64,000 nucleotides of DNA from Bathymodiolus brooksi (GCA_963680875.1 OY804580.1:112347534-112411533), one strand, 5' to 3'. Counted from the stretch's first letter, positions 11,801 to 26,800 are shown. The notes: generated by a model not told the origin, from the sequence alone. Numbers and translations are program-made.

Positions 11801-14800
11801 CATCATTAAACTTTATGCACATAAGGTAGCATCAAGTTTTTACAATAATAACATTCTCTTAGATGCCACAGTGCCTATTAGTGTAAAAAATATTCAAACA
11901 AAAAAAAAAGGGTTTGGATCCCATTAACAAATTTAATCTGCCACATTTTTATGCATGTCCCAAGCCAGAACCTGGATATCCATCTCCATATGTCAATGTC
12001 TTTTTTGTGATGAATCATTTGAGATGAGAAGTAGTTAGTTGTTCGCTTAGTTGATATTTATTAACAATTACTATCAAAACTATCTTTTCATAAACATGTC
12101 TTACCATCATCAAATATGACTAGAAGTGGTGCCACAAGATCACACATACCCTGAACATATCCGATATCTAAATGTTCCCATACATAGCTGAAATGTAGAA
12201 CAGATTCTTAAAAGAATTTTGAATTCTATATTTAATGTCTCTGTCTTCTCTATTGATTTGAATTCTATTTCTGATGGGAAATTTCGAGAATACGTTTCCT
12301 TAGGCTGCCTATAATAAAAGGGTAACTGTATGTATATATTTATTTTCTCCTTCGTTTTACTCATCCGAAAATCAACTTTTTCTTTTTTTTCTTTACTAAA
12401 ATAATGTAAATTAAACAAGGGCAACGCAAAGCGTGATGTATCCCCTCGCCTAAAAATTTGACCTTTGACCTTGAAAATCAATAGGGTTCCAGATTCTCTT
12501 AAGGACTAAGTATGTACCAAGTTTGGTCAAAATCCATTGAAGGATGTTGATTCTAGAGTGTTCACAAGGATGTTACAGGGTAAAAATTAGACTCTGTGAC
12601 CTTGACCTTGAAAATCAATAGGGTTCCAGACTCACCTAATGACTAAGTATGTACCAAGTTTGGTCAAAATCCATTGAAGGATGTTGATTCTAGAATGTTC
12701 ACAAGGATGTTACATGGTAAAAAATTTGACCCAGTGACCTTGACCTTTGACCTTGAAAATCAATAGGGATTTATATCTTGTTAATGAAGCAATCTATATG
12801 TTTCCTATGACCCACTATTTATTTACATGGACTTTAGAAATCTTTTACAGTATAATATGAGTCATTATTAAAAACCTCTCTCCATTTGAATATTTGGTTC
12901 TTTCTATTACAACATCTGAATTTTTTATCTTTCTAATCTAATAACTTTAGTTACTTACGTGCACATGACATTACGTAGTTTGTCTAGATTTGACACAGAA
13001 AAATACCAATAGTTACGATCACATCTCTGTACGTCTTTATCTATCCTGTGTAGATTTAATGCCACACTGTCTAACAAGGCAGGCTGAAATATGTTAATGA
13101 AAAGTTAATATGAGATAACCAGCTTCATAGTATAATTAATTATATAACTACTCTCTGCCCTCCGAATATCGAAAATAGATCTTGAGTAACAGAGCAATAC
13201 AGTAATTCACGTTTTTGTGTTAGTGCAGGAGTGAATTATCATCATTGTATGTTAGGGCTAGGGTCATGGTGAATTATCATCATTGTATGTTAGGGCTAGG
13301 GTCATGGTGAATTATCATCATTGTATGTTAGGGCTAGGGTCATGGTGAATTATCATCATTGTATGTTAGGGCTAGGGTCATGGTGATTAACACAATTAAA
13401 AACAATATTTCAGTTATATCATTATGGAGGAAAGCGGAGTACCCAGAGAAAACCCCCATCCTGCCGCAAGTCACTTTATCACATAGACACAAGCTGGTTA
13501 CTGATTCTGCGAGAATTATACTTGTATAAGTTGCTAAAATCAAAATGCCATCAAGTTGGAAAATATCAGTAACCATCTAGTTATAAGAAAAACAACAGTA
13601 ATCATGAAGGTTAGTGGATTTTGTTATGACATGTATTTCCATCACTGACTTCCACTTATAAAAATAAGTCAGATTCTTTCTATTAGAATGGAAATACTTA
13701 ATGGAAGCCATAGTTTGTATAACGTTTTAACATGGGTAACATTATTTTTGTTGCATTTGATCCCTCGCTGTCGCTCAGGATAAAAAAAATTATGAAAATA
13801 ATAATACCCATGTTAACACTAGATACAAACTATGGCTTCCATGAATTATTTCTTAAATGAATCCTGAGATAAATATTTTATAACCATTGTCTAGAAACCC
13901 TCCAAGGGAGATAACCTCTCCTATTTTCTGTCTAGAAACCCTCCAAGGGAGATAACCTATCCTATTTCCTGTTTAGCCTTAAAACTTCAGAATCAAGTAT
14001 GATATGAATGAATGTGAATGATCAAACTCATGTAAATAACTCACAGAATAAACTCCACCATGAGATGCTGGTGATGCAGGCGAGATCAGACTTTCTCTGG
14101 ATGTTGACAGCTTTCTCATGTGATCTACAAAATGGAAGGTCTATAAGTCGATTACTTAGTATTTGACATAAAATAATTAAAAACATTATATTTGTGGAAA
14201 TTGTGGAATGACATTCTAGCACTGAAAGGGTAAATATTGAAGGTCATTGGATATTGTTAAACCTAAAATTCAACTTCAATCACAACTAGTTTGAAACTGT
14301 AAGTTTATTCAAGTATTTCGTTAAGCATGGATCCTAGGTTCTATATTTTTGTGACACTGCTATATTTTTGAGTGGAAATAAATCTATGCAGTTTTTTATC
14401 ACTTTTTTAATAGTTTATATCTTAATTCTCATTGGAGATGCATTATCTGAGGTGGAAGGTTGGGGTCCTATTAACCGCTTTCGCCATATTTTTGTGCCTG
14501 TCCCAAGCCAAGATTTGGATTTCCAACACCATATGCTGTGGTCTTTTTTGTGTTCAATGGTTTGAGGTGAGATGTAATTGTTCATTCTGTTGATATTGGT
14601 GGAATTGTTGACCATCATTGTTTAAACTTTCTTTTCACAAGTTGTGCAAAGTAGTTGCTATTTCAAACTTACAAATGGCATAAAAAAGTCAATGAGAAGT
14701 CCTTATTTTCGAAAAGTAAAATTGCAGTCCTGAACAAAGATCTCACCAAATACCTTCTAAACTGATGGAACCACCTATACCAAATTATCTAAGGGACATC

Positions 14801-17800
14801 TCCTCTGTATCAACTAGCAGACAGTATTTACATCTATAATGATACCCGATTGGTAAGGCTATAAACTTAATTTCGTTACAGTATACGTAATAATTTACCT
14901 CACAGTATACGTAATAATATACCTCACATAACTTGAATACTAGTTAAATTCTAAAACGAAATTGTTTGTCCCTTCTTCTTCAACATAATATGGATCAGTT
15001 GTATGTGAAAGCTAATTTCTGCTCATTATTTTGACCTGTTTTAAACATGTTGACAAGTGTATCTGTAAGATCTCAAATACAGTCAAGCCTGCCTTCAAGG
15101 GCACTTCTATATAACAAATCACTGTCTATAAAGGGAACCTAATTTTTCCCATTTCCCTTGAGTAGCCTTTAAATACAGGTTTTATTGTTATTGATTTACC
15201 AACCTGATGAGTCTGGCTCTAACGTCTTTGCACTTTCCACTGTTAATAAAGACTCCCTACGACTGTCATCGTCCATATCTCTATCCTCGTCATCATCATC
15301 GTCTTCAGCTTCATCATCCGACTCACCACCATCTTCTTCATCTGCCTCGGCACTGTCAGCAGAACATGATAATTTAGGCGTAACATACGACCTATCTATA
15401 CTGCCGTCACGGTCAGTCTTTGAAGTAATATCGGTCCCCTCCGAATCACCAGCTGAATCAAGTTTGCACCGTTCTTGAGAACTTTGTCTCGCTATAGAAT
15501 CACCCAGTCCATCGTCTGGACTGTCAGAAAATGAAGAAATAACATAATCTCTTTTTTCCAATAAGAATTCTTTAGTCTGTTGCATTTTGTCAATGACTTG
15601 GTCTTGTAGTGGAAGATCCATACTTTGTTTACGATCTGGTGTTGGTGTACAGGTTGTACCTGTAGCTGAACTCTCCTCTGGGACTGTCTCTGGGTGGGAG
15701 AAATCATCCCATTCATCCAGACTTTGAGATTCAAACACATCATTACTTAAACTTGAATCTTTCCTTACGAGAGGAATCTGTCCATCTGTGCTTTCTGACG
15801 ACATTTTTTGTAAATTTGCAGCCATTATTTCTTTCTCTCTTTGTCGTACAATGGCCTCGACAGCCAGCCATTCTGACATTGTTTTTTCGTACAACCATCT
15901 CATTTGTTTATCTCTTTTCTCTCTATCAGCTGGAGTACTGGAGAAGGCGTAGTGCCCTAACAGGTACGGCCATACCTACAAATAACTGGATTATGTCAAA
16001 AAGCCATTCATTAAATCAACTTCCTGTCACAAGTAAAAATATGCAGCAAGTTTTGAAGAAAATTGGTCTGAAAAGAATCTTACATATACAGTACAGCCTC
16101 ATTGTACCACCACCTTTTGTACTAATCTATACTTTGGAGATAAACAAGGGTAGCAATATATCATCGAGAAATTTAAATATAAACTACATGTACATGATTC
16201 TTTGAAATTTGGGTTTTGAAATTTGATGGTGATTAATGAGGAGCAGTATATTAAGGGTTCACTATACATGAGAAAATTAAAATAATCTGAAGAATGATGA
16301 TTCAAGATGATATACAGTCAAACCTGTCTAAACCGAACCCTTTTGGGACTGAAGAATTTGTTCAGTTTAGACAGGTGTTTGGTTTACTCTGGTTCAAATT
16401 ACATAGACATTTAGTAGATAGGACTGTAAAGTCTGTCTGGCTTAGGCAGGTTTTCGGTTTACTCAGGGTTCGGTTTAGACAGGTTTCACTGTAATACCTT
16501 AACATTCAACAAAACCCATAAATATTGTTCACATTTTAAAGTGTTTTTTACCATCAAAGTAAATACAATCAACTGATACAATGTAATTGTTTTACTCTAA
16601 TTCACTTATACAACTAATCTGTGATAAACTTTTCCTGAATAATATTTTGCAATTTTGAAAAATCGACATATTAATTGTAATTATGGAAATACAAAACTAG
16701 AGGCTCAGTGGGCTGAGCCTGTGTCGCTCACCTTTCATTCTGCTTTGAGGAAACTTAATACAGAACCTTCCATAGGTGCTTCCCACCAAATTTCGATTCA
16801 TTTTGGCAAAGCAGTTTCAGAGAAGAAGATTTTTAGAAATCGACCAATCTAAAACAAGAATTGCCTGTGGCAGCCATGTTTGTTAATGGATCAAAACGAA
16901 AGGAGCAATCTCTTTATAGAGGACCTTCCATAGATGTTTCTTACCAAGCTTCATATCATTTGGCCAAGCAGCTTCAGAGGAAAAGCTGTTTTAGAAATCG
17001 ATCAATAAGAAACAAGAATTGCCGAGGACGGCCATGTCTGTTAACGGATCAAAACGGAATGAGCAATTCCCATAGAGGACCTTCCATAGATGCTTCCTAC
17101 CACGTTTCGGTCCATTTGGCCAAGTTATTTCAGCGTAGAAGATTTTTAGAAATCGACCAATCAGAAACAAGAATTGCCTGTGGTGGCCATGTTTGTTAAT
17201 GGATTGGGACAAAATGAGCATTCTTTATAGTGAACCTTCCATAGATGCTTCCCACCAAGTTTCGGTTCATTTGGCAAAGTGGTTTCAGAGGAGAAGATTT
17301 TTAGAAATCGATCAATTAGAAACAAGAATTGTCTGTGGCAGCCATATTTGTTAATGGGTCGGGACGAAATGACCATAGATGCTTCCTACCAAGTTTCGGT
17401 TCATTTGGCCAAACGGTTTCAGAGGAGAAGAATCTAAAAAATCAGCCAATCAGAAACAAGAATCACCTGTGGCGGCCATGTTTGTTAAGGGATCGGGACG
17501 GAATGAGCAATCTTTATAGAGGACCTTCCATAGATGCTTCCTACCAAGTTTCGGATCATTTGGCCAAGAGGTTTCAGAGGAGAAGATATTTAGAAATCAA
17601 CCAATCAGAAACAAGAATTGCCTGTGGTGGCCATGTTTGTTAATGGATTGGGACGAAATGAGCAATCTTTATAGAGGATCTTCCATAGATGCTTCCTACC
17701 AAGTTTCAGTTCATTTGGCTGAGAGGTTTCAGAGGAGAAGAATAAAATGTGAAAAGTTAAAGGACGACGGATGCCAGGTGATGGCAAAAGCTCACATTGC

Positions 17801-20800
17801 CTTTGGCAAGGTGAGCTAAAAACGTAGCATATTCTGCCTCTCAAAGTAATGAGTTTTCATATATTACTCCTGGTTGGGGAACCCCATTGTCTATATATAT
17901 CCCCCCTTTTACAAAATTTAGTCGTAAACATGCAAATATAAGGACAGTAAACAAAAGACTTGCCTGGTTTCTTATCTCATGTGATATACCACCATAATAA
18001 ACAAGTCTGTGGATTTCTTGTTCATCTTTAACCTACAAAACAAAATTTAATGCTAAATATAAATAAATCAGTGCGAGCAGTGCCAACATCACTTACCAAG
18101 GGCTGAGATGGACTTCACAAGGGAAAAGGAAAGATGGAAGGCCAATGCTGACATGGCAAAGAGTGGTTGAAAAAGAAATGGAAATAGAAGGTTGTACATG
18201 GAACACCCTGAATCAGCAGGTGAAGAATAGAGTGCGATGGAGAGGGATTGTCAGCGGCCTATGGTCCGCCCAGGAGTAAAAGTAAGTCATAAATAAATCT
18301 GAGAGTACATCATTATTGTACCTTATACAGTCTAGTCTACTTATAATGAAATAGTAGGGGGACATGAACTCTTTTCATTATAATCAAACTTCAATATCAC
18401 CAGACATGATATATACTCAAGGGGCTTGATGGAGATAAACAATCAATATCAATTTTTCATTATAACAGATTTCAGTATAAGTGGACTAGATTGCATAGTA
18501 AAAAGAAATGCCTTGACAGCTTGCTTTCAAAGCATAAAGAGATATAAAATACACAAGAAATGTTGGTTTTTGGTGTAAAAACATGTCGTTAAATATTTCA
18601 ACAATATTTCAGTTATATCATGGTGGTCAGTTTATATAGTGGGGAACACCTAAGTATCAGAAAAACATTCCTATCTAATGTTGAGTTTCCATAATGACAG
18701 ATTTTACTTACAGAAGAAATTAGTTCTAATATTCTACCTAGGAAAGAAAACTATGTTTTGCTATACTCTATTCAGTTAAAGACATAAATTCATACGGTTC
18801 AACCCTCCATAAAACTTATCATGTATTGCATAATATTTTGAGACAATGGAATAAAAAAGATATTTTCTTGGAACTGTTAATTAAACAAAAAAACAAAAGA
18901 GGGGCTTACAGTGCCATCTTCCTGTAATTCTGACCATTTACTTGCAGAGAGACCACAAGAAGCATCATAAGGTATATCTGCAGGGACTATTTTATGTAGT
19001 ACCAATCCAGACAAATGGGTCCTCACAGTCTTCAAGTGTCTACAATGGGCTAACCCTGAAATAAACAACAATTTATATATTATATAGTTCTGGCCCTACC
19101 GTCATAAAACTTTTGAGCAATTGCACTCCAAAATTGACCAATTAAAACAAAGTACTGTATTCAATACAGTGTTCTGATTGGCTGATTGTTTTCGAGCATG
19201 AATAAAAGCTTGTGCTCTAATTTGTTTTCCTCATATTTTTCACCAGGTAATTGCAGAATACTCAAGACTAATAAGATTTATGTTAAATTTTCAATTGTAT
19301 ATTTTTTCTTTATTTTCAAAGGGTTGAAACTTATTTGACTTCATATCTATCCAACCAGTAACTGGTATATGAAATATTGTTAAATGTGGAATTACATCCA
19401 TATCCACATAAAATATACAATGACTGTCTATAATATCCTTTAGAAATCACTAAAAATGTACATTCATGGGCCAAAACTATTTCTACACTGAGATATGATA
19501 TTTTATAAAACCACTTACTTATTAAATGTCAGTAAAAATTCTCCTAAAGACATTCCTTATCAGATTGTCATGAAATTTTCAGCATTAAATGCAGAAATAA
19601 ATATTATTTCTTCTTCTTATAATTTTCATATCACTTTATTTCTACTTTTCCTTCAGACATGATTTAAACACAAAGTTTAATTTTTTCACCAAATCTTACT
19701 ATATATAATCATAGACAATTGTGAGGTTGAGTATTTACGTTTGTGTTTAAATCATAAATGCTTGTATGGAAAAGTTCAAAAAAATTACATGAAAATATTA
19801 AAATAAACTCTAATTTATTCTGCTTTTAAAGGTGAAAATTTCAAGAAATTCGGATATGGAATGACTTCAGGAGAATGTTTTGAAAATAAGTGGTTTAATA
19901 TAAAATAGATGGGGAAATATCTTAGTGTGGAAATACTTTTGACCCGTGAATGTACAGTACACCCTTGTGGACGAATATTTGGTCAGTAATCAAGGGTATC
20001 AATACATCTAGGGTAAAATTATTTAAAAAATACATGATTTTTTTTCTATATGGAATTTGAAATTTGATGGACTGAGGGTGGTGGATTAATGAAGGTAAAC
20101 TGTATTCAGTTCTGTAAATATAATTAACTTACATCCATAAAAAGCCCTTGATATAATCTGCTTCCTCATTGTATCACACAACTGTTTGATTGTTGCTCTA
20201 AAAATATATAAAAATGTCTTTTATAACTACTGTTAAGATTATAGATATTAGTTGTTTACAACAATTCCCCTAAATTCATTTGTACTTTGACTTGGTACTG
20301 TTACACTTTGAATGAAAAAAAAATATTAACAGAAAAATTCTAACTTCATGCAAAATTGTCTTTCAGTATTAAATTAAATATGGAAGAATGTGTCCACAGG
20401 ACACGGATGCCTCTGCTTCCAACTAAAGGAACTGGTATTTTCGACAAATCAATGGGTGTAGCTCCAGAATGGAAAAAGTGGCCAAGTCTGAAATCGTACT
20501 TGGTCTTTCTTTTTCAGTCCCGGACCTTGCGCTTAAATTTCAAATTAATGATTAACGGGAACACATAAGTTATTGAGCAGAAACCAAATGCAGGATGGAG
20601 AGTAAAGGGAGACAACCTATATCTCACTGATGAACAACAATTTTAACATAAAACTGATTAATAGTGATATTAATTTGCAAAATGTCATAGTTAGAAATGC
20701 ATTTTTAAAACAAACCTAAATAAAAAAATTATAATAAGAAAAAAAAAACCAACATAAAAATTAAAAAAACCCATATATCATAAAACAAAAGAAAAAACAA

Positions 20801-23800
20801 CATAATACTTAGAAAGACCACATACTGTTTGTACCTGTGGTTGGCCCCTGTCTTAAGACAAGTATTATTCTGTAGTTCCTGAGATAAAGCATAGCTCTGT
20901 ACTGATGTTTGGGTCAATGGACTTGGCAGACGAGGAATTTTACTGGCCCAGGAGAAGTTATCTCCCTTAACTTTGGCTTTTGGATCCAACATTTCTGGAG
21001 CTGAAATTAACAAAAGCATGCTAGTTAATTGATTTGATTTTTTTCAATTAATATCAAAGGGCAGCAGTCTGCTGTGGGCTTGATGCAGTAATGTTTAGAT
21101 ACCACGAGCCTGAGGTAGTATTGAATATTCATGAATAAAGTATACTCACTTATATAGAAACTGAAATGTAATTTCTCTTAATTTCCATATACATGTATAA
21201 ACTGCTTGAGACTTTTTGAGTTACAAATTTAGTTGTATGAATTTCAACATGTTCTATTGTTTTTCCTTCTCCTGAAGAGCTACTAAAAATTTCAATCTTC
21301 ACTTTTCATGTTTATATTTTGTCTGTTGTTACAACTTTGCTTAGCATGCAACATCATGTTACATACATTATCTTGTTGGGAAGGGTATTTACCTAGTATG
21401 GAGAAATTATGTTTATGTTCCCATATTGGTGAATGTACTTTATTCATAAATATTCAATACTACCCTATGCTCATGGTAGCTAGGCACTACCGCTTGATAC
21501 AACCACAGCAATTCATCCATTTTTAGCACCTTTTGTAAAGGGGCATCTGACAATTATTGTGCATAGCTTGGGTTCAATCAAGTAAATTCTTATAAAGAGA
21601 TTTTCATATATTTCCCATAGGGGTCAATGTTAAACTTTGCTGATGATAATACAAGGACCATCAATAAATGAGTTGCAGAATTTTAGTTTGATCAGACTTG
21701 TTCTTTCTGAGGAGATATCGATAAATATTCAGCTAATTAGACACTCTATTTCCCATGGCCACCATACAATATATTGTAATAAAAAAGGGGAATTATTTTA
21801 CTTAAAAGTAGTACAACCTTGTGCTCTATATTTCAGACAGAAAATTGTTGGCATTTGTAAAAAAAAAAAATTTTAAATATGAAGTAATGTAAATACATAA
21901 TGAAGTAATAGAAATTTTAGAATAAGGTCAAGTCATATTGATTGTATTTTAGAAATAAGGTCAGGTCATATTGATTGTATTTTAGAAATAAGGTCAGGTC
22001 ATATTGATTGTATTTTAGAAATAAGGTCAAGTCATATTGATTGTATTTTAGAAATAAGGTCAGGTCATATTGATTGTATTTTAGAAATAAGGTCAAGTCA
22101 TATTGATTGTATTTTAGAAATAAGGTCAGGTCATATTGATTGTATTTTAGAAGTAAGGTCAGGTCATATTGATTGTATTTTAGAAATAAGGTCAGGTCAT
22201 ATTGATTGTATTTTAGAAATAAGGTCAAGTCATATTGATTGTATTTTAGAAATAAGGTCAGGTCATATTGATTGTATTTTAGAAATAAGGTCAGGTCATA
22301 TTGATTGTATTTTAGAAATAAGGTCAAGTCATATTGATTGTATTTTAGAAATAAGGTCAGGTCATATTGATTGTATTTTAGAAATAAGGTCAGGTCATAT
22401 TGATTGTATTTTAGAAATAAGGTCAGGTCATATTGATTGTATTTTAGAAATAAGGTCAGGTCATATTGATTGTAATTTAGAAATAAGGTCAGGTCATATT
22501 GATTGTATTTTAGAAATAAGGTCAGGTCATGTTGATTGTATTTTAGAAATAAGGTCAGGTCATATTGATTGTATTTTAGAAATAAGGTCAGGTCATATTG
22601 ATTGTATTTTAGAAATAAGGTCAGGTCATATTGATTGTATTTTAGAAATAAGGTCTGGTCATATTAATTGTATTTTAGAAATAAGGTCAGGTCATATTGA
22701 TTGTATTTTAGAAATAAGGTCAGGTCATATTGATTGTATTTTAGAAATAAGGTCAGGTCATGTTGATTGTATTTTAGAAATAAGGTCAGGTCATATTGAT
22801 TGTATTTTAGAAATAAGGTCAAGTCATATTGATTGTATTTTAGAAATAAGGTCAGGTCATATTGATTGTATTTTAGAAATAAGGTCAAGTCATATTGATT
22901 GTATTTTAGAAATAAGGTCAGGTCATATTGATTGTATTTTAGAAATATGGTCAGGTCATATTGATTGTATTTTAGAAATAAGGTCAGGTCATATTGATTG
23001 TATTTTAGAAATAAGGTCAGGTCATATTGGTTGTATTTTAGAAATAAGGTCAGGTCATATTGATTGTATTTTAGAAATAAGGTCAGGTCATGTTGATTGT
23101 ATTTTAGAAATAAGGTCAGGTCATATTGATTGTATTTTAGAAATAAGGTCAGGTCATATTGATTGTATTTTAGAAATAAGGTCAGGTCATATTGATTGTA
23201 TTTTAGAAATAAGGTCTGGTCATATTAATTGTATTTTAGAAATAAGGTCAGGTCATATTGATTGTATTTTAGAAATAAGGTCAGGTCATATTGATTGTAT
23301 TTTAGAAATAAGGTCAGGTCATGTTGATTGTATTTTAGAAATAAGGTCAGGTCATATTGATTGTATTTTAGAAATAAGGTCAAGTCATATTGATTGTATT
23401 TTAGAAATAAGGTCAGGTCATATTGATTGTATTTTAGAAATAAGGTCAGGTCATATTGATTGTATTTTAGAAATAAGGTCAGGTCATATTGATTGTATTT
23501 TAGAAATAAGATCAGGTCATATTGATTGTATTTTAGAAATAAGATCAGGTCATATTGGTTGTATTTTAGAAATAAGGTCAGGTCATATTGATTGTATTTT
23601 AGAAGTAAGGTCAGGTCATATTGATTGTATTTTAGAAATAAGATCAGGTCATATTGATTGTATTTTAGAAATAAGGTCAGGTCATATTGATTGTATTTTA
23701 GAAATAAGATCAGGTCATATTGATTGTATTTTAGAAATAAGATCAGGTCATATTGATTGTATTTTAGAAATAAGGTCAGGTCATATTGGTTGTATTTTAG

Positions 23801-26800
23801 AAATAAGGTCAGGTCATATTGATTGTATTTTAGAAATAAGGTCAGGTCATATTGATTGTATTTTAGAAATAAGGTCAGGTCATATTAATTGTATTTTAGA
23901 AATAAGGTCAGGTCATATTGATTGTATTTTAGAAATAAGATCAGGTCATATTGATTGTATTTTTGAAATAAGGTCAGGTCATATTGATTGTATTTTAGAA
24001 ATAAGGTCAGGTCATATTGATTGTATTTTAGAAATAAGGTCAGGTCATATTGATTGTATTTTAGAAATAAGGTCAGGTCATATTGATTGCATTTTAGAAA
24101 TAAGGTCACGTCATATTGATTGTATTTTAGAAATAAGGTCACGCCATATTGATTGTATTTTAGAAGCCAGTTGCAAAATTTTAAGCCATTATCAAAGTTT
24201 AATCGACTTAATTTTAAAACAGATAAAAGGAATCAGCCCATTACAGGCATAAAACTTTTGAGTAAGATTTCCGTAATCGTACTTCAGTATTACCCAATCA
24301 GAATAAAGTATTTATTTGATACAGTGATCTGATTGGCTGTTTTTTTTAGCATGAGTACAAACTCGAGCTCGAATGTTTTATGACAATAAGGCCTGACAAG
24401 TTATTCTTAGGGACTCCTTTTACAGGACTTACATACAAAAGTTAGGATGATTTGGTCTATGGTGTTTAATGCCACTTTCAACAATATTTTACTTATATTG
24501 TGGCAGTCATTTTTATTGGTGGAGGAAATCGAAGTACCCGGAGAAAACCACCGACCTGTCACAAGTCACTGACAAACTTTATCACAAAATCTTGTATCAA
24601 GTACACCTCGCCATGAACAGGGTTCAAAGTTAGGATTCCAATGTCAGAAAAAACTAAAATACTCTTACGTATAATATCAGGTCTAAACGTTGTGACGATC
24701 CTGAATACATAATCTGTAGCCTCATCGTCATCTGTAGAACTGGTACTACTGGTACTACCAGTGCTGCCCCCTCCTGACTGTACAATGTTTGACAAGCGAC
24801 TCCCTTTACGTTTCAATTTTGGGAAAACTTTTCCTGTAGAAATAGTATATATACTTAGACCAATTAAAATACTTGGATTGTGTAATCAAATGTTTTGTCA
24901 AATTTGTTTTTCTAAAATATATTTTAAGGATTTACTGTAAGATGAATCTAAATTTCATATTACATATATATATATATATATATGTACAGTCAAACCTGCC
25001 CTAACGGTCACCTTCCTTATCCAGCCACTTTCAGATCCCCCCGATGGTTTTCCTGAAGAAATTTAACTGAAATAAGCAGTCATCTCCGGAACGCGGTCAG
25101 CCATTTTTATCCCAAAATTATAATTTTCCTTAATTTAGCGGTCATGTCATGTGATCAGTTATCTCCCTTGTGCCAATACACATTTGGTGGTAAATGCTAA
25201 AATGTCCCTAGCACTTGATTGGTATTGATTTTAGACTTCAACCTAATTATTGACAGTTTGAGGTGTGAAAATAGGTGGACAGGTGAGTAAATTTTATGGC
25301 TTTATATCCATGTCTGTTTAAAAAATTGCGTTAATCTGTCAAAATGTCTCGAAAAGTGTTGACGCTTGAACAGCGACTTGAAGTTGTAAAACATTTGGAA
25401 AACGGTAAAAATTTGAGAGAAATTGCACAAATAATGGTGATTAAAATGGGCAGAATATCATTGCTGAATAAGGTGATGGACATGGACGATGAACTCTTAG
25501 AAATGATGACTGTCGAAACAAAACAAACAACGATATCAGACTTTTATAAACCAGTTCAATGACATGTAAATATTACTGACTTTTATTGTAAATATGAACA
25601 GTTGAACTTTTAGTGCTGCTTTTACCATTTTACCAATTAAATGTTAAATGGCTCTTAAGAGGAAGGCCTCCACGTGGCAAGAGATGGAAACATTATATTT
25701 TTCAATATCCTTAATAGTTGCTCATGGTAATAGGTATTGAAAATTGTAATGGCTAACTTTCCTCATTATAGAAACTTGAACCTTGAATTAAAGGTCACCT
25801 CTTTTAAGCAGCCACTTTTGAATTTCCCTTCAGTGGCTGGTTAAATCAAGTTTGACTGTACATATAGTTAGTAATATAATATAATATTTTTGAACGATAA
25901 TTTAACAAAAATATCAATCCCGAAGCAATAAAAAAACATGTCTTTTATATTTTTTTTAATATATTTCTAGAGTTGGAAGAAAAAAAAATATAAGTAAAAT
26001 TTTGCATCTTATTTTAAATACCATGTTCTTCTGGTTAACAATTTAATTATCTATTTCTAGTTCATTGCATAAGTTTTATGTAATTTATTAAAATATGATA
26101 ATAAAAGAAATTAACAATTAAACCTGCATATGTAACCATTTGTATCAAGTGATATCCTGCGTAAAAGATTAAATTATATCCATAATACTTAAATCTAAAA
26201 TTTACATTTCTTAATGGCTACTTTTTTACAATAATAATAATGGAACATTTTTTTCTATCACATTTTTAGTATTCTAAGATTAAATATGCTGATTTTTTAA
26301 ATTATTCAACCAATCACTAATCACAGTTTGGTATTACTTCAGGTCACATATAAGGTTCTACCTTTACCCCGTTGGGACCAAAGGGGCGGGTCAAGTTGAC
26401 CATGTGGGAGGAGCCCATTCTCCAGACAAGACAGGAAGGCCAACAGATGACCGCCCTTTGGAAAGTGAATTGGAGGCCGCTGTACTCCGTCTTGACCAAC
26501 CAGAACAATCGTACCACCACAATCAGCTACAAAAGAAAATGAAACACTGTTACTATGGAAATGGAAAATTGTCGTCATTGATTAGAAAATGATAAAGAAG
26601 CAATTATTTTTACTACTTAAAGGACCTGTTTTAATAGAAGTGGTTTCCGATAAATTTCTTTTGTTATTTAACAATCAAATCAGTGACAGTGAAGGACAGG
26701 AATGTCAGAATTGTTCTATACAAAAATTAAACATGAAATAAAGAGGAAATCCCTAAAAAAAAAAGTCTGTAATTAAGTCTTGGAACACTGTATTGCTACT

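Noticed and set aside
15185..15478. 97-codon plus-strand Ser-rich ORF
   Set aside because: Antisense shadow of the acidic stretch of SGSM exon j.
21917..24142. Repeated [11 protein letters not shown] reading frames
   Set aside because: Artefact of the 33-bp array; not interrupted or spliced like a gene.
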